Part shown: one piece after another, positions 1-7,163 of the stretch
Numbering within the stretch: the first letter of the stretch is position 1
How the letters are laid out: each line of letters begins with the position of its first letter
Source: Stenotrophomonas maltophilia
GTDB lineage: Bacteria > Pseudomonadota > Gammaproteobacteria > Xanthomonadales > Xanthomonadaceae
NCBI GenBank assembly: GCA_002387845.1
Contig: DGLB01000022.1
Span: forward strand, 1 to 29,976
Length of the DNA: 29,976 nucleotides
Direction: 5' to 3'
Made by a program: the position numbers and the translations under genes
Notes under the pieces: model-generated
Told to the model about the DNA's origin: nothing
Seen by the model: only the letters and a program-made list of their open reading frames with translations
Databases searched by the model: none

Positions 1-22
1 CGCGAGCCAGGGAAGGCATTCA

Positions 23-496
23 ATGTCACTGCGATACCAGCCCAAGGTCGGCGAAATCGTCGAATGCGATTTCGGACAGTTTCCCGATCCTCCGCTGTCG
101 CCGCCCGCGAATGGCCGGATCCCCAATGAAATGCGCAAGCGGCGGCTGTCGGTCGTGCTCAACGGGCGGCTGCCGAACGGCTGTGTGCTGGTGGTCCCGC
201 TCTCGTCCTCGCACAACCCCGATGCGGTGCGCCGGGGATTTCACGTCCACCTGCCGTCTGCGCTGGTGCCGGTCACCCACGCATACGACCCGCGCGACCG
301 CTGGGCAATTGCCGAGTGCGTGAACCACGTGGCCCGCGCGCGCCTGCACCCACTTCGTGACCGCAACGGGCCCCTCAGCGTGCACCTGCCGCGCGAGGTG
401 GTGACGGCCATCCAGACGGCGGTCCTGCGCAGTTGCAGCGGCTTGTCGCTGCTGGTGCCGGTGGACGCCGCTGTTGCCGAGGCCGAGCCTGCCTGA
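23..496 (+). CDS. PemK/MazF-family toxin-like protein
   Basis: 157 aa. The N-terminus (VGEIVECDFG, residues 9-18), the basic EMRKRRLSVVLN stretch and the following VLVVPLSSS strand match the SH3-like barrel of PemK/MazF endoribonucleases, which in the family cleave mRNA in a toxin-antitoxin pair. The loop between the first two strands is long and proline-rich (about residues 19-35). The ATG at 23 follows a GGAAGG ribosome-binding site at 11-16. Any antitoxin would lie upstream, outside the window; nothing directly downstream looks like one. Family assignment rests on motif recognition; toxicity and RNase activity are unproven, and some stand-alone chromosomal members may be inactive. Confidence 0.72.
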   Translation: MSLRYQPKVGEIVECDFGQFPDPPLSPPANGRIPNEMRKRRLSVVLNGRLPNGCVLVVPLSSSHNPDAVRRGFHVHLPSALVPVTHAYDPRDRWAIAECVNHVARARLHPLRDRNGPLSVHLPREVVTAIQTAVLRSCSGLSLLVPVDAAVAEAEPA

Positions 497-515
497 ACAG
501 GCGCGACCCAGTGGT

Positions 516-544
516 TTGACGGCACGAGCGGGCTGCGCTAGGAT
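516..544 (+). promoter_or_regulatory. Sigma70-type promoter of a short transcription unit
   Basis: TTGACG at 516-521 and TAGGAT at 539-544 are separated by exactly 17 bp. The predicted start is near 551. An intrinsic terminator follows only about 50 bp later, so the promoter appears to drive a short RNA rather than the VOC gene at 718. Confidence 0.6.
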
Positions 545-550
545 CGCTGC

Positions 551-622
551 ATTGGCCTTTGAGCCCTTTGCTGCACCTATTTGGCCTTGAGCCATGAAAA
601 AGCCCCGCTTGCGGGGCTTTTT
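551..622 (+). ncRNA. Candidate small RNA of about 72 nt
   Basis: The interval between a well-formed -35/-10 pair and an intrinsic terminator contains no credible reading frame. It carries two near-identical copies of TTGGCCTTTGAGCC, at 552-565 and (lacking one T) at 581-593, separated by a CTGCACC stretch. Promoter, 72-nt body and terminator together are the classic layout of a trans-acting sRNA. I cannot match it to a named family from sequence alone. Alternative: readthrough attenuation of the downstream VOC gene. Confidence 0.45.
597..622 (+). terminator. Intrinsic terminator
   Basis: AAAAAGCCCCG pairs with CGGGGCTTTTT around a four-base loop, and the T-run continues to about 628. A-run and T-run flank the stem, so it could act in both directions; on the plus strand it ends the candidate sRNA. 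Confidence 0.8.
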
Positions 623-642
623 CTTTTTCCGTTCATGGGGAT

Positions 643-664
643 GACGCGCATGGCGCGTCGCTAC
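643..664 (-). repeat. SMAG-type REP unit (GTAG head on minus strand)
   Basis: GACGCGC-ATG-GCGCGTC is followed by GCTAC, so the minus strand reads GTAG, one base, then a 7-bp stem with the CAT loop. This is the GTAG-headed REP format of Stenotrophomonas maltophilia. It lies between the terminator at 597-622 and the VOC gene. Confidence 0.7.
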
Positions 665-717
665 GCAGTGTCCATCCCGTGCGGCATGCTGTTCCTTCCT
701 TGGATTGGAGTGGATGC

Positions 718-1077
718 ATGGGCAGCTCGGAAGGCAACGACCGCAGGATCGATAACATTGAGTTCAACGTCAGCGACATCGCCCGCAGCAAAGCGTTCTA
801 TGGCGGGGTGTTTGACTGGACTTTCACCGACTTTGGGCCCGGTTACACCGAGTTCGACGATGGCCGGTTGAAGGGCGGCTTCACCACCGATGGCCCGGTA
901 CGCGCGGGCGGCCCGCTGGTGATTCTGTACGCGGATGATCTGGACGCCACGCAGCAGCGGCTGGAAGCGGCCGGCGCAGAGATCTCCACGCCGGCGTTCG
1001 ATTTCCCGGGCGGCCGGCGGTTCCATTTCCGCGACCCGGACGGGTATGAGCTGGCGGTGTGGACCGCGCGGGGATAA
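718..1077 (+). CDS. VOC-family (glyoxalase/bleomycin-resistance fold) protein
   Basis: 119 aa. The opening IEFNVSDIARSKAFYGGVFDW and the closing FRDPDGYELAVWT are the two hallmarks of a single VOC module (paired beta-alpha-beta-beta-beta units) seen in glyoxalase I, dioxygenases and bleomycin-binding proteins. The ATG at 718 follows GGAG at 707-710; the upstream in-frame ATG at 679 lies in the REP-flanking DNA and would add an unrelated leader. Such short proteins usually dimerise to form metal sites; candidate ligands are the Glu of IEFNV and the Glu of GYELAVW. Substrate unknown. It converges with the YdfG gene, whose stop is a few bases downstream. Confidence 0.85.
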   Translation: MGSSEGNDRRIDNIEFNVSDIARSKAFYGGVFDWTFTDFGPGYTEFDDGRLKGGFTTDGPVRAGGPLVILYADDLDATQQRLEAAGAEISTPAFDFPGGRRFHFRDPDGYELAVWTARG

Positions 1078-1080
1078 CCG

Positions 1081-1827
1081 TCAGTCGCGGGCGACCTGGA
1101 AGCCGGCGAACGACTGGGTCACCGGCATCACTTCGAGGCGGTTGATGTTCAGGTGTGCCGGCAGGCTGGCAACCCAGAAGATCTGCTCGGCGATGTCCTC
1201 GGCCGTCATCGGGTTGGCCCCGCTGTACAGCTTGTCCGACGCCGCCTGGTCGCCATGCGTGCGGACCACGGTGAATTCGGTTTCGGCCATGCCCGGTTCA
1301 ATCGTGGTCACGCGCACACCGGTGCCGTGCAGGTCGGCGCGCAGGCCCAGCGAGAACTGGCTGACGAAGGCCTTGGTGCCGCCGTAGGCGTTGCCGCCCG
1401 GGTACGGATAGACGCCGGCGACCGAACTGATGTTGATGATCGCGCCCTTGCGCTGCACCAGCTGGGGCAGCAGGCGGTGGGTCAGGGTCACCAGCGCGGT
1501 GACGTTGGTGTCGATCATGGTGCGCCAGTCCTCCAGCGAGGCGCTCTGGGCCGGGGCGGTGCCCTGGGCCAGGCCGGCGTTGTTGACCAGCAGGTCGATG
1601 CCGGCGAACTCAGCCGGCAGCGCGGCCAGCGCCGCTTCCATCGCGGCGCTGTCACGCACATCGAAGGCGGCCGCGTGCACCAGGCCCGGATAGGCGTCCA
1701 CCAGCGGCTGCAGGCGCTCGGCGCGGCGGCCGGTGGCAATCACGCGCCAGCCGGCCTTGGCGAAACAATGGACGGCAGCGGCACCAAAGCCGGACGTGGC
1801 ACCGGTGATCAGGGCAGTACGGGTCAT
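1081..1827 (-). CDS. ydfG: YdfG-type NADP-dependent 3-hydroxy acid dehydrogenase (SDR)
   Basis: 248 aa, the normal length for classical short-chain dehydrogenases. Visible are the Rossmann motif TGATSGFG (8-15), NNAG (82-85), the catalytic Ser around 134-135, and YGGTK giving Tyr148 and Lys152. The C-terminus INRLEVMPVTQSFAGFQV closely resembles E. coli YdfG, which oxidises L-allo-threonine and other 3-hydroxy acids and reduces malonic semialdehyde with NADP(H). The TGRR after the second strand fits NADP preference. The ATG at 1827 is preceded by GGAG; the longer upstream reading frame is not coding-like. Cytosolic. Substrate range is inferred from the family. Confidence 0.9.
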   Translation of the reverse strand: MTRTALITGATSGFGAAAVHCFAKAGWRVIATGRRAERLQPLVDAYPGLVHAAAFDVRDSAAMEAALAALPAEFAGIDLLVNNAGLAQGTAPAQSASLEDWRTMIDTNVTALVTLTHRLLPQLVQRKGAIINISSVAGVYPYPGGNAYGGTKAFVSQFSLGLRADLHGTGVRVTTIEPGMAETEFTVVRTHGDQAASDKLYSGANPMTAEDIAEQIFWVASLPAHLNINRLEVMPVTQSFAGFQVARD

Positions 1828-1900
1828 CGCGGGTCTCCGTGAGAAGTCCCGCCCATTTTCGCACTGGATGAACGCGCGTGGGTTGCCGGGGCTGGCGGAC

Positions 1901-2383
1901 TCAGCGGATGCGGAACACACGCGCCTTGGGCAGGTCTTCGTGCACCTGCAGGAACCAGCGCCCGGCAATGCCCGGCACCACCACGATGGCCGGGTTGCTG
2001 ACCGGCTGCTTGAGCTTCATTTCACCCTTGAGCACGTGCCACTGCTGGCCGTTGTCGAGGCTGAACACGGTACCGGGCTGCCAGCCTTCGATGGTTCCGG
2101 TGGCATGGGCTTCGATGGGGCCTTCGTCCAGGCCGGCGAACATCGGGGCCGCCGCAGGAACGGGTGCGGAGGCAGGTGCAGCCGCCACGGCAGCGGCCGG
2201 AACCCGCTGCTCCGCCTCGCGCAGCAGGCGATTCAGGGTCTGCAGCTGGGCCGGGGTGAGCCCGACCTCGGCCAGCGCCTGCGCATCCACGCGCTGCTCA
2301 ATGGCCACATACGGGGCCTGTGCGGCGGCCGATGCAGCCAGCCAGACCATGCCCACACCTGCCAGAACCTGCCACCTGCGCAT
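1901..2383 (-). CDS. Exported hypothetical protein
   Basis: 160 aa. A cleavable signal peptide is clear (MRRWQVLAGVGMVWLAASAAAQA). Next come a short segment including LTPAQLQTLNRLLREAEQRV, an Ala/Pro-rich linker (about residues 60-80), and a C-terminal beta-rich domain beginning ATGTIEGWQPGTVFSLDNGQ and ending in WFLQVHEDLPKARVFRIR. The start at 2383 is supported by a GGAG upstream; the in-frame extension to 2569 would bury the signal peptide. I do not recognise a named family; a periplasmic protein restricted to Xanthomonadaceae is likely. A 16-bp dyad at 2446-2461 lies about 60 bp upstream and may control it. Confidence 0.75.
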   Translation of the reverse strand: MRRWQVLAGVGMVWLAASAAAQAPYVAIEQRVDAQALAEVGLTPAQLQTLNRLLREAEQRVPAAAVAAAPASAPVPAAAPMFAGLDEGPIEAHATGTIEGWQPGTVFSLDNGQQWHVLKGEMKLKQPVSNPAIVVVPGIAGRWFLQVHEDLPKARVFRIR

Positions 2384-2445
2384 TGCCTGCTCCACCTGGA
2401 ATTGATGCCTGAGGCCGGCACTGTGCTTCACTTTCATGGCAGCCA

Positions 2446-2461
2446 GATGACAGCCGTCATC
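2446..2461. promoter_or_regulatory. Inverted repeat, possible operator
   Basis: GATGAC-AGCC-GTCATC is a 6-bp dyad in the divergent gap between the exported protein at 1901-2383 and yehS at 2541. Its core TGACAGCCGTCA resembles the perfect palindrome at 19133-19146. No known regulator site is claimed. Confidence 0.35.
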
Positions 2462-2540
2462 ACCCCGGCCGGGGCTGCGCGCGCACCCGGGGTAAAATGG
2501 TGGCCAGCCGCGCAGCCGCGCCGGCGGTACTGGAACCCCC

Positions 2541-3008
2541 ATGATCAACAACGATGTACTGCGCAGCATCCGCTACATGCTCGACCTGAGCGACACCATG
2601 GTCGCCAACACCTGTGCCCTGGCCGACCCGGCGTTCGTGGTGGACCCGGCCGACGTGGCCGGTTGGCTGCGCAAGGAAGACGAGGCCGGCTTCGTTGCCT
2701 GCGATGACCGCAGCCTGGCGCACTTCCTGGATGGGCTGATCGTGCACTACCGCGGCCGCGACGAAAGCCAGCCGCTGCGGCCGGTGGAAAAGCGCATCAC
2801 CAACAACCTGGTGCTGAAGAAGCTGCGCGTGGCCTTCGAACTGAAGGACGTGGACATGCATGCCATTTTTGAGAGCGCGGGCTTCCCGGTGTCCAAGCCG
2901 GAGCTTTCCGCGTTGTTCCGCCAGCCTGACCACAAGAACTACCGGGCCTGCGGTGACCAGATGCTGCGCAATTTCCTGAAGGGACTGACCCTGCGCGTTC
3001 GTGGTTGA
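2541..3008 (+). CDS. yehS: DUF1456-family protein YehS
   Basis: 155 aa, full length for the family. It has two tandem copies of the DUF1456 helical unit, each opening with a similar pattern: NDVLRSIRYMLDLSD near the start and NNLVLKKLRVAFELKD in the second half. The diagnostic strings WLRKEDEAGF and PDHKNYRACGDQMLRNFLKGL match E. coli YehS. The molecular function of the family is not established. A -10-like TAAAAT at 2493-2498 lies upstream. The 3' end overlaps the GTG of the following transporter by 8 bp, so the two may be translationally coupled. Confidence 0.9.
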   Translation: MINNDVLRSIRYMLDLSDTMVANTCALADPAFVVDPADVAGWLRKEDEAGFVACDDRSLAHFLDGLIVHYRGRDESQPLRPVEKRITNNLVLKKLRVAFELKDVDMHAIFESAGFPVSKPELSALFRQPDHKNYRACGDQMLRNFLKGLTLRVRG

Positions 3009-4167
3009 TTCGCATGCACCGCTGAGCCGCTGGCAGGTGTTGCTGATGGCCTTCGCCACGGGTGTGGCGGTGGCCAGCAACTATTACGCCCAGCCGCTGC
3101 TGCACACCATCGCCGAGTCCCTGGATATCAGTTTTGCGCGGGCCGGCATGCTGGTCACCGCCGCACAGCTCAGCTACGGGCTGGGGGTGATCCTGCTGGT
3201 TCCGCTGGGCGACATGTTCGAGCGCCGTCGGTTGATCGTGGTGATGTCGCTGCTGTCGGCCGCCGGCCTGGTGATCAGCGCGCTCAGCCAGCACTTCCTG
3301 TGGCTGGTGGTGGGCACCGCGCTGACCGGGCTGTTCTCGGTGGTGGCGCAGGTGCTGGTGCCGTTCGCGGCGACCCTGGCGCGACCGGAAGAGCGCGGCC
3401 GCGTGGTCGGCGTGATGATGAGCGGACTGCTGCTGGGCATCCTGCTGGCGCGCACGGTCGCCGGCGCGCTGTCTTCACTGGGCGACTGGCGCACGGTTTA
3501 CTGGATGGCGGCCGGGGCGATGGTGCTGACCACGCTGGCGCTGTACCGCACCCTGCCCCGCTTCCATGAGCACGCCGGCCTGGGCTACTTCGCACTGCTG
3601 CGCTCGATTGGCACCTTGTTCGCGGAGGAGCCGGTGTTCCGCCTGCGCACCCTGCTGGGCGCACTGAGCTTTGCGATGTTCGCCATCTTCTGGACGCCGT
3701 TGGCGTTCCTGCTGGCGGCCGAGCCCTACGGGTACAGCGACGCCACCATCGGGCTGTTCGGCCTGGTCGGTGCGGCGGGCACGCTGGCAGCCGGCATCGG
3801 CGGACGCCTTTCCGACCGGGGCAAGGCAGGCCTGGCGACCACGGTGGCGCTGGTGCTGCTGGCGGGTTCGTGGCTGCTGCTGGGGTTCTCCGTACATTCG
3901 CTGATCGCCCTGCTGGCCGGCGTGATCGTGCTCGACCTGGCCGCGCAGCTGTTGCATGTCAGCAACCAGAACGTGGTGTTCGCCTTGCGCCCGGAAGCGC
4001 GCAACCGGCTCAATGCCGGCTACATCACCGGGTACTTCGTCGGTGGCGCGCTGGGTTCGCTGGTGTCGGCGCAGATGTACCAGCGCTTCGGGTGGACCGG
4101 CGTATGCCTGACCGGCGCGACCGTGGCCATGACGGCGTTGCTGGCCTGGGGCCTGCGAAAGCGTTGA
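3001..4167 (+). CDS. MFS transporter, DHA1-like efflux permease
   Basis: 388 aa with about 12 hydrophobic segments, the size of a 12-TM major facilitator. The first helix carries NYYAQPLL, typical of the YnfM/YgaY-like branch of drug:H+ antiporters. Loop 2-3 carries the MFS signature in the form GDMFERRR, and a related GGRLSDRGK follows in the second half. A GTG start at 3001 keeps a short cytoplasmic N-terminus; the next in-frame ATG (3046) would cut into TM1. It overlaps yehS by 8 bp. Inner-membrane exporter; substrate not predictable here. Confidence 0.85.
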   Translation: MVDSHAPLSRWQVLLMAFATGVAVASNYYAQPLLHTIAESLDISFARAGMLVTAAQLSYGLGVILLVPLGDMFERRRLIVVMSLLSAAGLVISALSQHFLWLVVGTALTGLFSVVAQVLVPFAATLARPEERGRVVGVMMSGLLLGILLARTVAGALSSLGDWRTVYWMAAGAMVLTTLALYRTLPRFHEHAGLGYFALLRSIGTLFAEEPVFRLRTLLGALSFAMFAIFWTPLAFLLAAEPYGYSDATIGLFGLVGAAGTLAAGIGGRLSDRGKAGLATTVALVLLAGSWLLLGFSVHSLIALLAGVIVLDLAAQLLHVSNQNVVFALRPEARNRLNAGYITGYFVGGALGSLVSAQMYQRFGWTGVCLTGATVAMTALLAWGLRKR

Positions 4168-4169
4168 AC

Positions 4170-4200
4170 GGGGTCGCCGGGCACAGGCCCGGCGCACCCC
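4170..4200. terminator. Hairpin between convergent genes
   Basis: An imperfect palindrome, GGGG-TCGCCGGG-CACA-GGCCCGGCGCA-CCCC, starts three bases after the MFS stop and ends before the convergent TorF gene. It has no T-run, so termination is uncertain; it may be a bidirectional 3'-end hairpin. Confidence 0.45.
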
Positions 4201-4211
4201 TGGGTGGCGAC

Positions 4212-4886
4212 TCAGAACGTGGTCTGGATCGCGAACTCCACCCGTGAACCGGCGTTTTCACCGAACAGGCGCTTGCCTGCATGGTCGGTGTCATGCGCGG
4301 TCAGGCGCAGCTCCCACGGGCCGTGCACCTTCCAGATGGCGCTCAGCTGAGCGTGCAGGTAGTCGTCGGCGTACGCCTTGTCCAGGAAGTACTGGCCCAC
4401 GGCCCCTTCGATGCGCCACTGGTCGTTGATCGGGAAGCGCGCGCCCAGCTGGGCATAGGTGCCGGTGGTATCCGATGCCAGCGCGTTGTCGGACACGCCC
4501 ACGCTCAGCCAGTAGTTGCCCTTCCAGGTGACGGTGCTGTTGAGCTCGGTCCAGTCAAGGTCCACGTCGGTGGACGGGTACAGGTAATGGGTCAGGTTGA
4601 CGTCCAGCGCCCAGTCTTCGGAGAGTGAACCGCCCCAGCCGGCGACGACGTCGAACTCGCTGCGTGCACCCGCATCCGGTTCGAACGACACTCCCGAGCC
4701 CCACACCGAGGCATACCAGCCCGATTCGCTGCTGAGCTTGACCCCGGCCTGCACGGTCGGGTCTTCCCGGGTCTGCGAGCTGCCGCGCCAGACATAGTCG
4801 GTGGTCAATGTCGCGTTTCCGTCCACGCCGGCCAGCGCCGAACCACTGATTGCCAGGCCGATCACCAGCGCCCCCATGCGGCGCAT
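4212..4886 (-). CDS. TorF-family putative porin (Gcw_chp)
   Basis: 224 aa. The signal peptide MRRMGALVIGLAISGSALA is followed at once by the family-typical start of the barrel, NATLTTDYVWRGSSQTREDPTVQAGV. Alternating amphipathic strands follow, and the protein ends in an aromatic residue (FAIQTTF), as outer-membrane beta-barrels do. The family (TIGR02001) is annotated as a putative porin; solute unknown. ATG 4886 is chosen, with AGGG just upstream. A GTG at 4913 with GGAG nine bases upstream is a real alternative and would add nine residues to the n-region. Monocistronic, convergent with the MFS gene. Confidence 0.85.
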   Translation of the reverse strand: MRRMGALVIGLAISGSALAGVDGNATLTTDYVWRGSSQTREDPTVQAGVKLSSESGWYASVWGSGVSFEPDAGARSEFDVVAGWGGSLSEDWALDVNLTHYLYPSTDVDLDWTELNSTVTWKGNYWLSVGVSDNALASDTTGTYAQLGARFPINDQWRIEGAVGQYFLDKAYADDYLHAQLSAIWKVHGPWELRLTAHDTDHAGKRLFGENAGSRVEFAIQTTF

Positions 4887-5088
4887 CGTGCGCCCTGCTA
4901 CCTGCTTCACCACGTTGCAACACTCCAGAGAACGGCCGCGCCGTTGAAGCGGACAGTCTGGGGAGCCTGCGCATAAAGGAGCCATGCCCGCGCCCGCGGG
5001 ACGGCGCAAATTCCACGTAAAAGCCGCAACGGAGTCTTCAGCACGCGCGCGCTATCATGGCCACCTTGAACCCTGCAGCGAGAACCAC

Positions 5089-5478
5089 GTGGACGCGATC
5101 CTGACCCCGGTGTCGATTGGCGAACTGATCGACAAGATCACCATTCTGGAAATCAAGGCCGAGCGCATCACCGATGCCGGCAAGGTCGCCAATGTCCGCA
5201 CCGAACTGGACGGCCTGCTGCCGCTGTGGCACCAGCAGCTGTCGGCACAGCCGGGCCTGGACGCGCTGAAGTCGCAGCTGAAGGTGATCAACGAACGCAT
5301 GTGGGAGATCCAGGACCGCCTGCGCGACAAGGAAGCCGCCCAGACCTTCGACGACGACTTCATCCAGCTGGCCCGCGGTGTCTATGGCACCAACGGCGAA
5401 CGGGTAAAAGTGAAGAACGAGATCAACCGCATCGCCGGCTCGCAGCTGGTGGAAGAAAAGCAGTACCAGGGCGAGTGA
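5089..5478 (+). CDS. DUF6165 family protein
   Basis: 129 aa starting at GTG 5089. The sequence ILTPVSIGELIDKITILEIKAERI is the signature of DUF6165, a small family of unknown function found in many Proteobacteria. The rest is mostly helical, with a charged stretch INERMWEIQDRLRDKEA that could form a short coiled coil. No signal peptide, so cytoplasmic. An ATG at 5057 is out of frame and the upstream in-frame extension to 4984 is not conserved-looking. A -10-like TATCAT at 5053-5058 sits about 30 bp before the start. Single-gene unit, divergent from the TorF gene. Confidence 0.85.
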   Translation: MDAILTPVSIGELIDKITILEIKAERITDAGKVANVRTELDGLLPLWHQQLSAQPGLDALKSQLKVINERMWEIQDRLRDKEAAQTFDDDFIQLARGVYGTNGERVKVKNEINRIAGSQLVEEKQYQGE

Positions 5479-5488
5479 TGCATTGCGC

Positions 5489-5511
5489 GGACACGCATGG
5501 CGTGTCCCTAC
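5489..5511 (-). repeat. SMAG-type REP unit
   Basis: GGACACGC-ATG-GCGTGTCC followed by CTAC; the minus strand reads GTAG-GGACACGC with a perfect 8-bp stem. The same unit occurs at 17237-17259. It lies just after the DUF6165 stop. Confidence 0.85.
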
Positions 5512-5519
5512 GCACGCAC

Positions 5520-5546
5520 AAAAAAGGCCCGGCACATGGCCGGGCC
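5520..5546 (-). terminator. Intrinsic terminator of the Ax21 gene
   Basis: On the minus strand a GGCCCGGC/GCCGGGCC stem is followed directly by six T residues. It lies about 47 bp beyond the Ax21 stop, the expected place for its transcription end. Confidence 0.85.
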
Positions 5547-5592
5547 CCAGGGACCACGCCGGACGGGCCGTGGTCCAGCGATCAGGCGCCGC

Positions 5593-6165
5593 TTACCAGC
5601 TGAAGCGCGGGCCGACCGACCATTCCTTGTCACCGTGGCGGTCCATCTTGAGGTCGCCGCTCAGGCCCCAGTTCTGGTTGAGCTTCACCTGGCCACCGAG
5701 GCGACCGTAGAACTGGCCGTCCGGATTGATGCCGTGCTTCTTGCTGTAGTCCTCGTAACCGGCCATGGCATAGACCTCGGCGTGCTGGCCGAAGGCGGTG
5801 CGGATGCCGGCTTCAGCGCTGTAGCCGTTGAAGTCCAGACCGTGGCGCGGGTCAAACTTGTTGTAGGCCACGCGGCCGACGAAGTCGGTGCTGCTGCCGA
5901 TTTCCTGGTTGTAGCCCACGCCGACGCGCCACTGGTCAATCTTGAAATCGCCGATGTCGGTCTTCTGCTGGTTGAACTCGCCGAAGGCGTGCACGTTCGG
6001 CAGGAAGCCGTAGGAACCCTTCACGCCCCAACCGTCAGCCTTGCCGCCATCGGCGTCGGTTTTGACGTAGTTGCCTTCGGCGTAGTTGTAGGACAGGCCT
6101 TCAGCGGCCGAAGCGGTGAACGGGAGAGCGGCAACCAGGGCCAGCGCAATCAGGGAATTCTTCAT
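5593..6165 (-). CDS. ax21: Ax21-family outer-membrane protein
   Basis: 190 aa. The signal peptide MKNSLIALALVAALPFTASA leads into AEGLSYNYAEGNYVKTDADG, characteristic of the Ax21 family of Xanthomonas and Stenotrophomonas. Eight or so amphipathic beta strands follow, and the C-terminus VGPRFSW ends in an aromatic residue as in outer-membrane beta-barrels. Ax21 was once proposed as a secreted activator of rice XA21 immunity, a claim that was withdrawn; outer-membrane and vesicle association is the better-supported view. The ATG at 6165 follows AAAGGA. Strong RBS and a good terminator suggest an abundant monocistronic mRNA. Confidence 0.9.
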   Translation of the reverse strand: MKNSLIALALVAALPFTASAAEGLSYNYAEGNYVKTDADGGKADGWGVKGSYGFLPNVHAFGEFNQQKTDIGDFKIDQWRVGVGYNQEIGSSTDFVGRVAYNKFDPRHGLDFNGYSAEAGIRTAFGQHAEVYAMAGYEDYSKKHGINPDGQFYGRLGGQVKLNQNWGLSGDLKMDRHGDKEWSVGPRFSW

Positions 6166-6760
6166 GGGGGTACATCCTTTAATTCTTGTTTTTCGTGCAG
6201 TGGCGACATCTGCTGCTGCATCGCGGATGTAAATTTGCCGTTATTCGGCACAACGCCCCCTGAAGTCGGACGCATTCAACACGCTGAATTTTTGGGATGT
6301 ATTCAGCCGCGGACGAGTACACGCGGGTGCGCGAATGAAGGAGCGCTGGTCACGACGATACCCTTGCGGGGCGTCACGCGCTGGGGAAGCCGCTCTTGGG
6401 GAGTAGTCGGCTAACGCGTCCAATCTCCGTATTGCACCGGGGCCAACGCAGCTCAGGCGTCGAACTGCAGGTCACAGTGAGTGAGCATCCTGCCCGGCCC
6501 GCTCATATTGATCGGGATTCTCCAAGTCTCATATCAGGATATTCCTCACCGCGCCTAGGAATTTTCTGACCCCATTTACGCCGCAGTGCAGCGGGAAACT
6601 CAGTTAACACCTTGATTCCATTTTGATTACCACCGGTTACCGGGCATTCGTCACAGTATCGGGACAGGGCAGACGGCACGGTCGATTTTCGTCGCGCTGG
6701 CGCGTCGTGGTTTTTGAAGGTGCCCATGTTGGCGCACCCGCTCCCAACCGGAGGCTACTC
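6166..6760. other. Gene-free interval, 595 bp, less G+C-rich than flanks
   Basis: No frame here looks like a gene: the 74-codon minus frame (6503-6727) has no good start context and no family resemblance. The interval must hold the Ax21 promoter. Visible items are a small dyad ATTCA-ACACGC-TGAAT near 6277 and the string TGACCCCATTTA at 6567-6578, whose complement TAAATGGGGTCA resembles sequence often seen beside REP-associated transposases. It may be a decayed mobile remnant; that is only an inference. Confidence 0.5.
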
Positions 6761-7120
6761 ATGTCGTATGTAGACGGATTCGTACTGGCGGTTCCCACGG
6801 CCAACAAGGAGAAGTTCATCAAGCACGCCAACGAAGGCGATTCAGTGTTCATCGAATTTGGTGCGTTGCGCGTGCTGGAGTGCTGGGCCGACGACGTACC
6901 GCGCGGAAAGCTGACCGACTTTTTCGGCGCGGTGAAAGCGACGGACGATGAGACCGTGGTGTTTTCCTGGATCGAGTGGCCCGATAAAGCCACGCGCGAT
7001 GCCGGCATGAAGAAAATGATGGACGACCCGCGCATGGACCCGGCCAATAATCCGATGCCGTTTGATGGCAAGCGGATGATCTATGGCGGTTTCGTGCCGA
7101 TCGTGGTGCTGGAGAAGTAA
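6761..7120 (+). CDS. ybaA: DUF1428 family protein YbaA
   Basis: 119 aa, full length. MSYVDGFVLAVPTANKEKF, FGALRVLECWADDVPRGKLTDF and the close MPFDGKRMIYGGFVPI match E. coli YbaA and the DUF1428 family, a dimeric alpha/beta-barrel (ferredoxin-like) fold of unknown function. The ATG at 6761 has GGAGG just upstream (6750-6754); the longer in-frame extension to 6623 lies in the gene-free interval. Cytoplasmic, apparently monocistronic. Confidence 0.92.
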   Translation: MSYVDGFVLAVPTANKEKFIKHANEGDSVFIEFGALRVLECWADDVPRGKLTDFFGAVKATDDETVVFSWIEWPDKATRDAGMKKMMDDPRMDPANNPMPFDGKRMIYGGFVPIVVLEK

Positions 7121-7163
7121 TCCGCAACGGGGTGCCGCCTGGGCGCAGTGCGTGACTGACGTC

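Noticed and set aside
26..595. A 189-codon minus-strand frame opposite the PemK-like gene
   Set aside because: No start context or domain; the composition is that of an antisense shadow, and it runs through the candidate sRNA.
581..871. Plus-strand frame beginning inside the candidate sRNA
   Set aside because: It would translate through the terminator hairpin and REP into the VOC gene out of frame.
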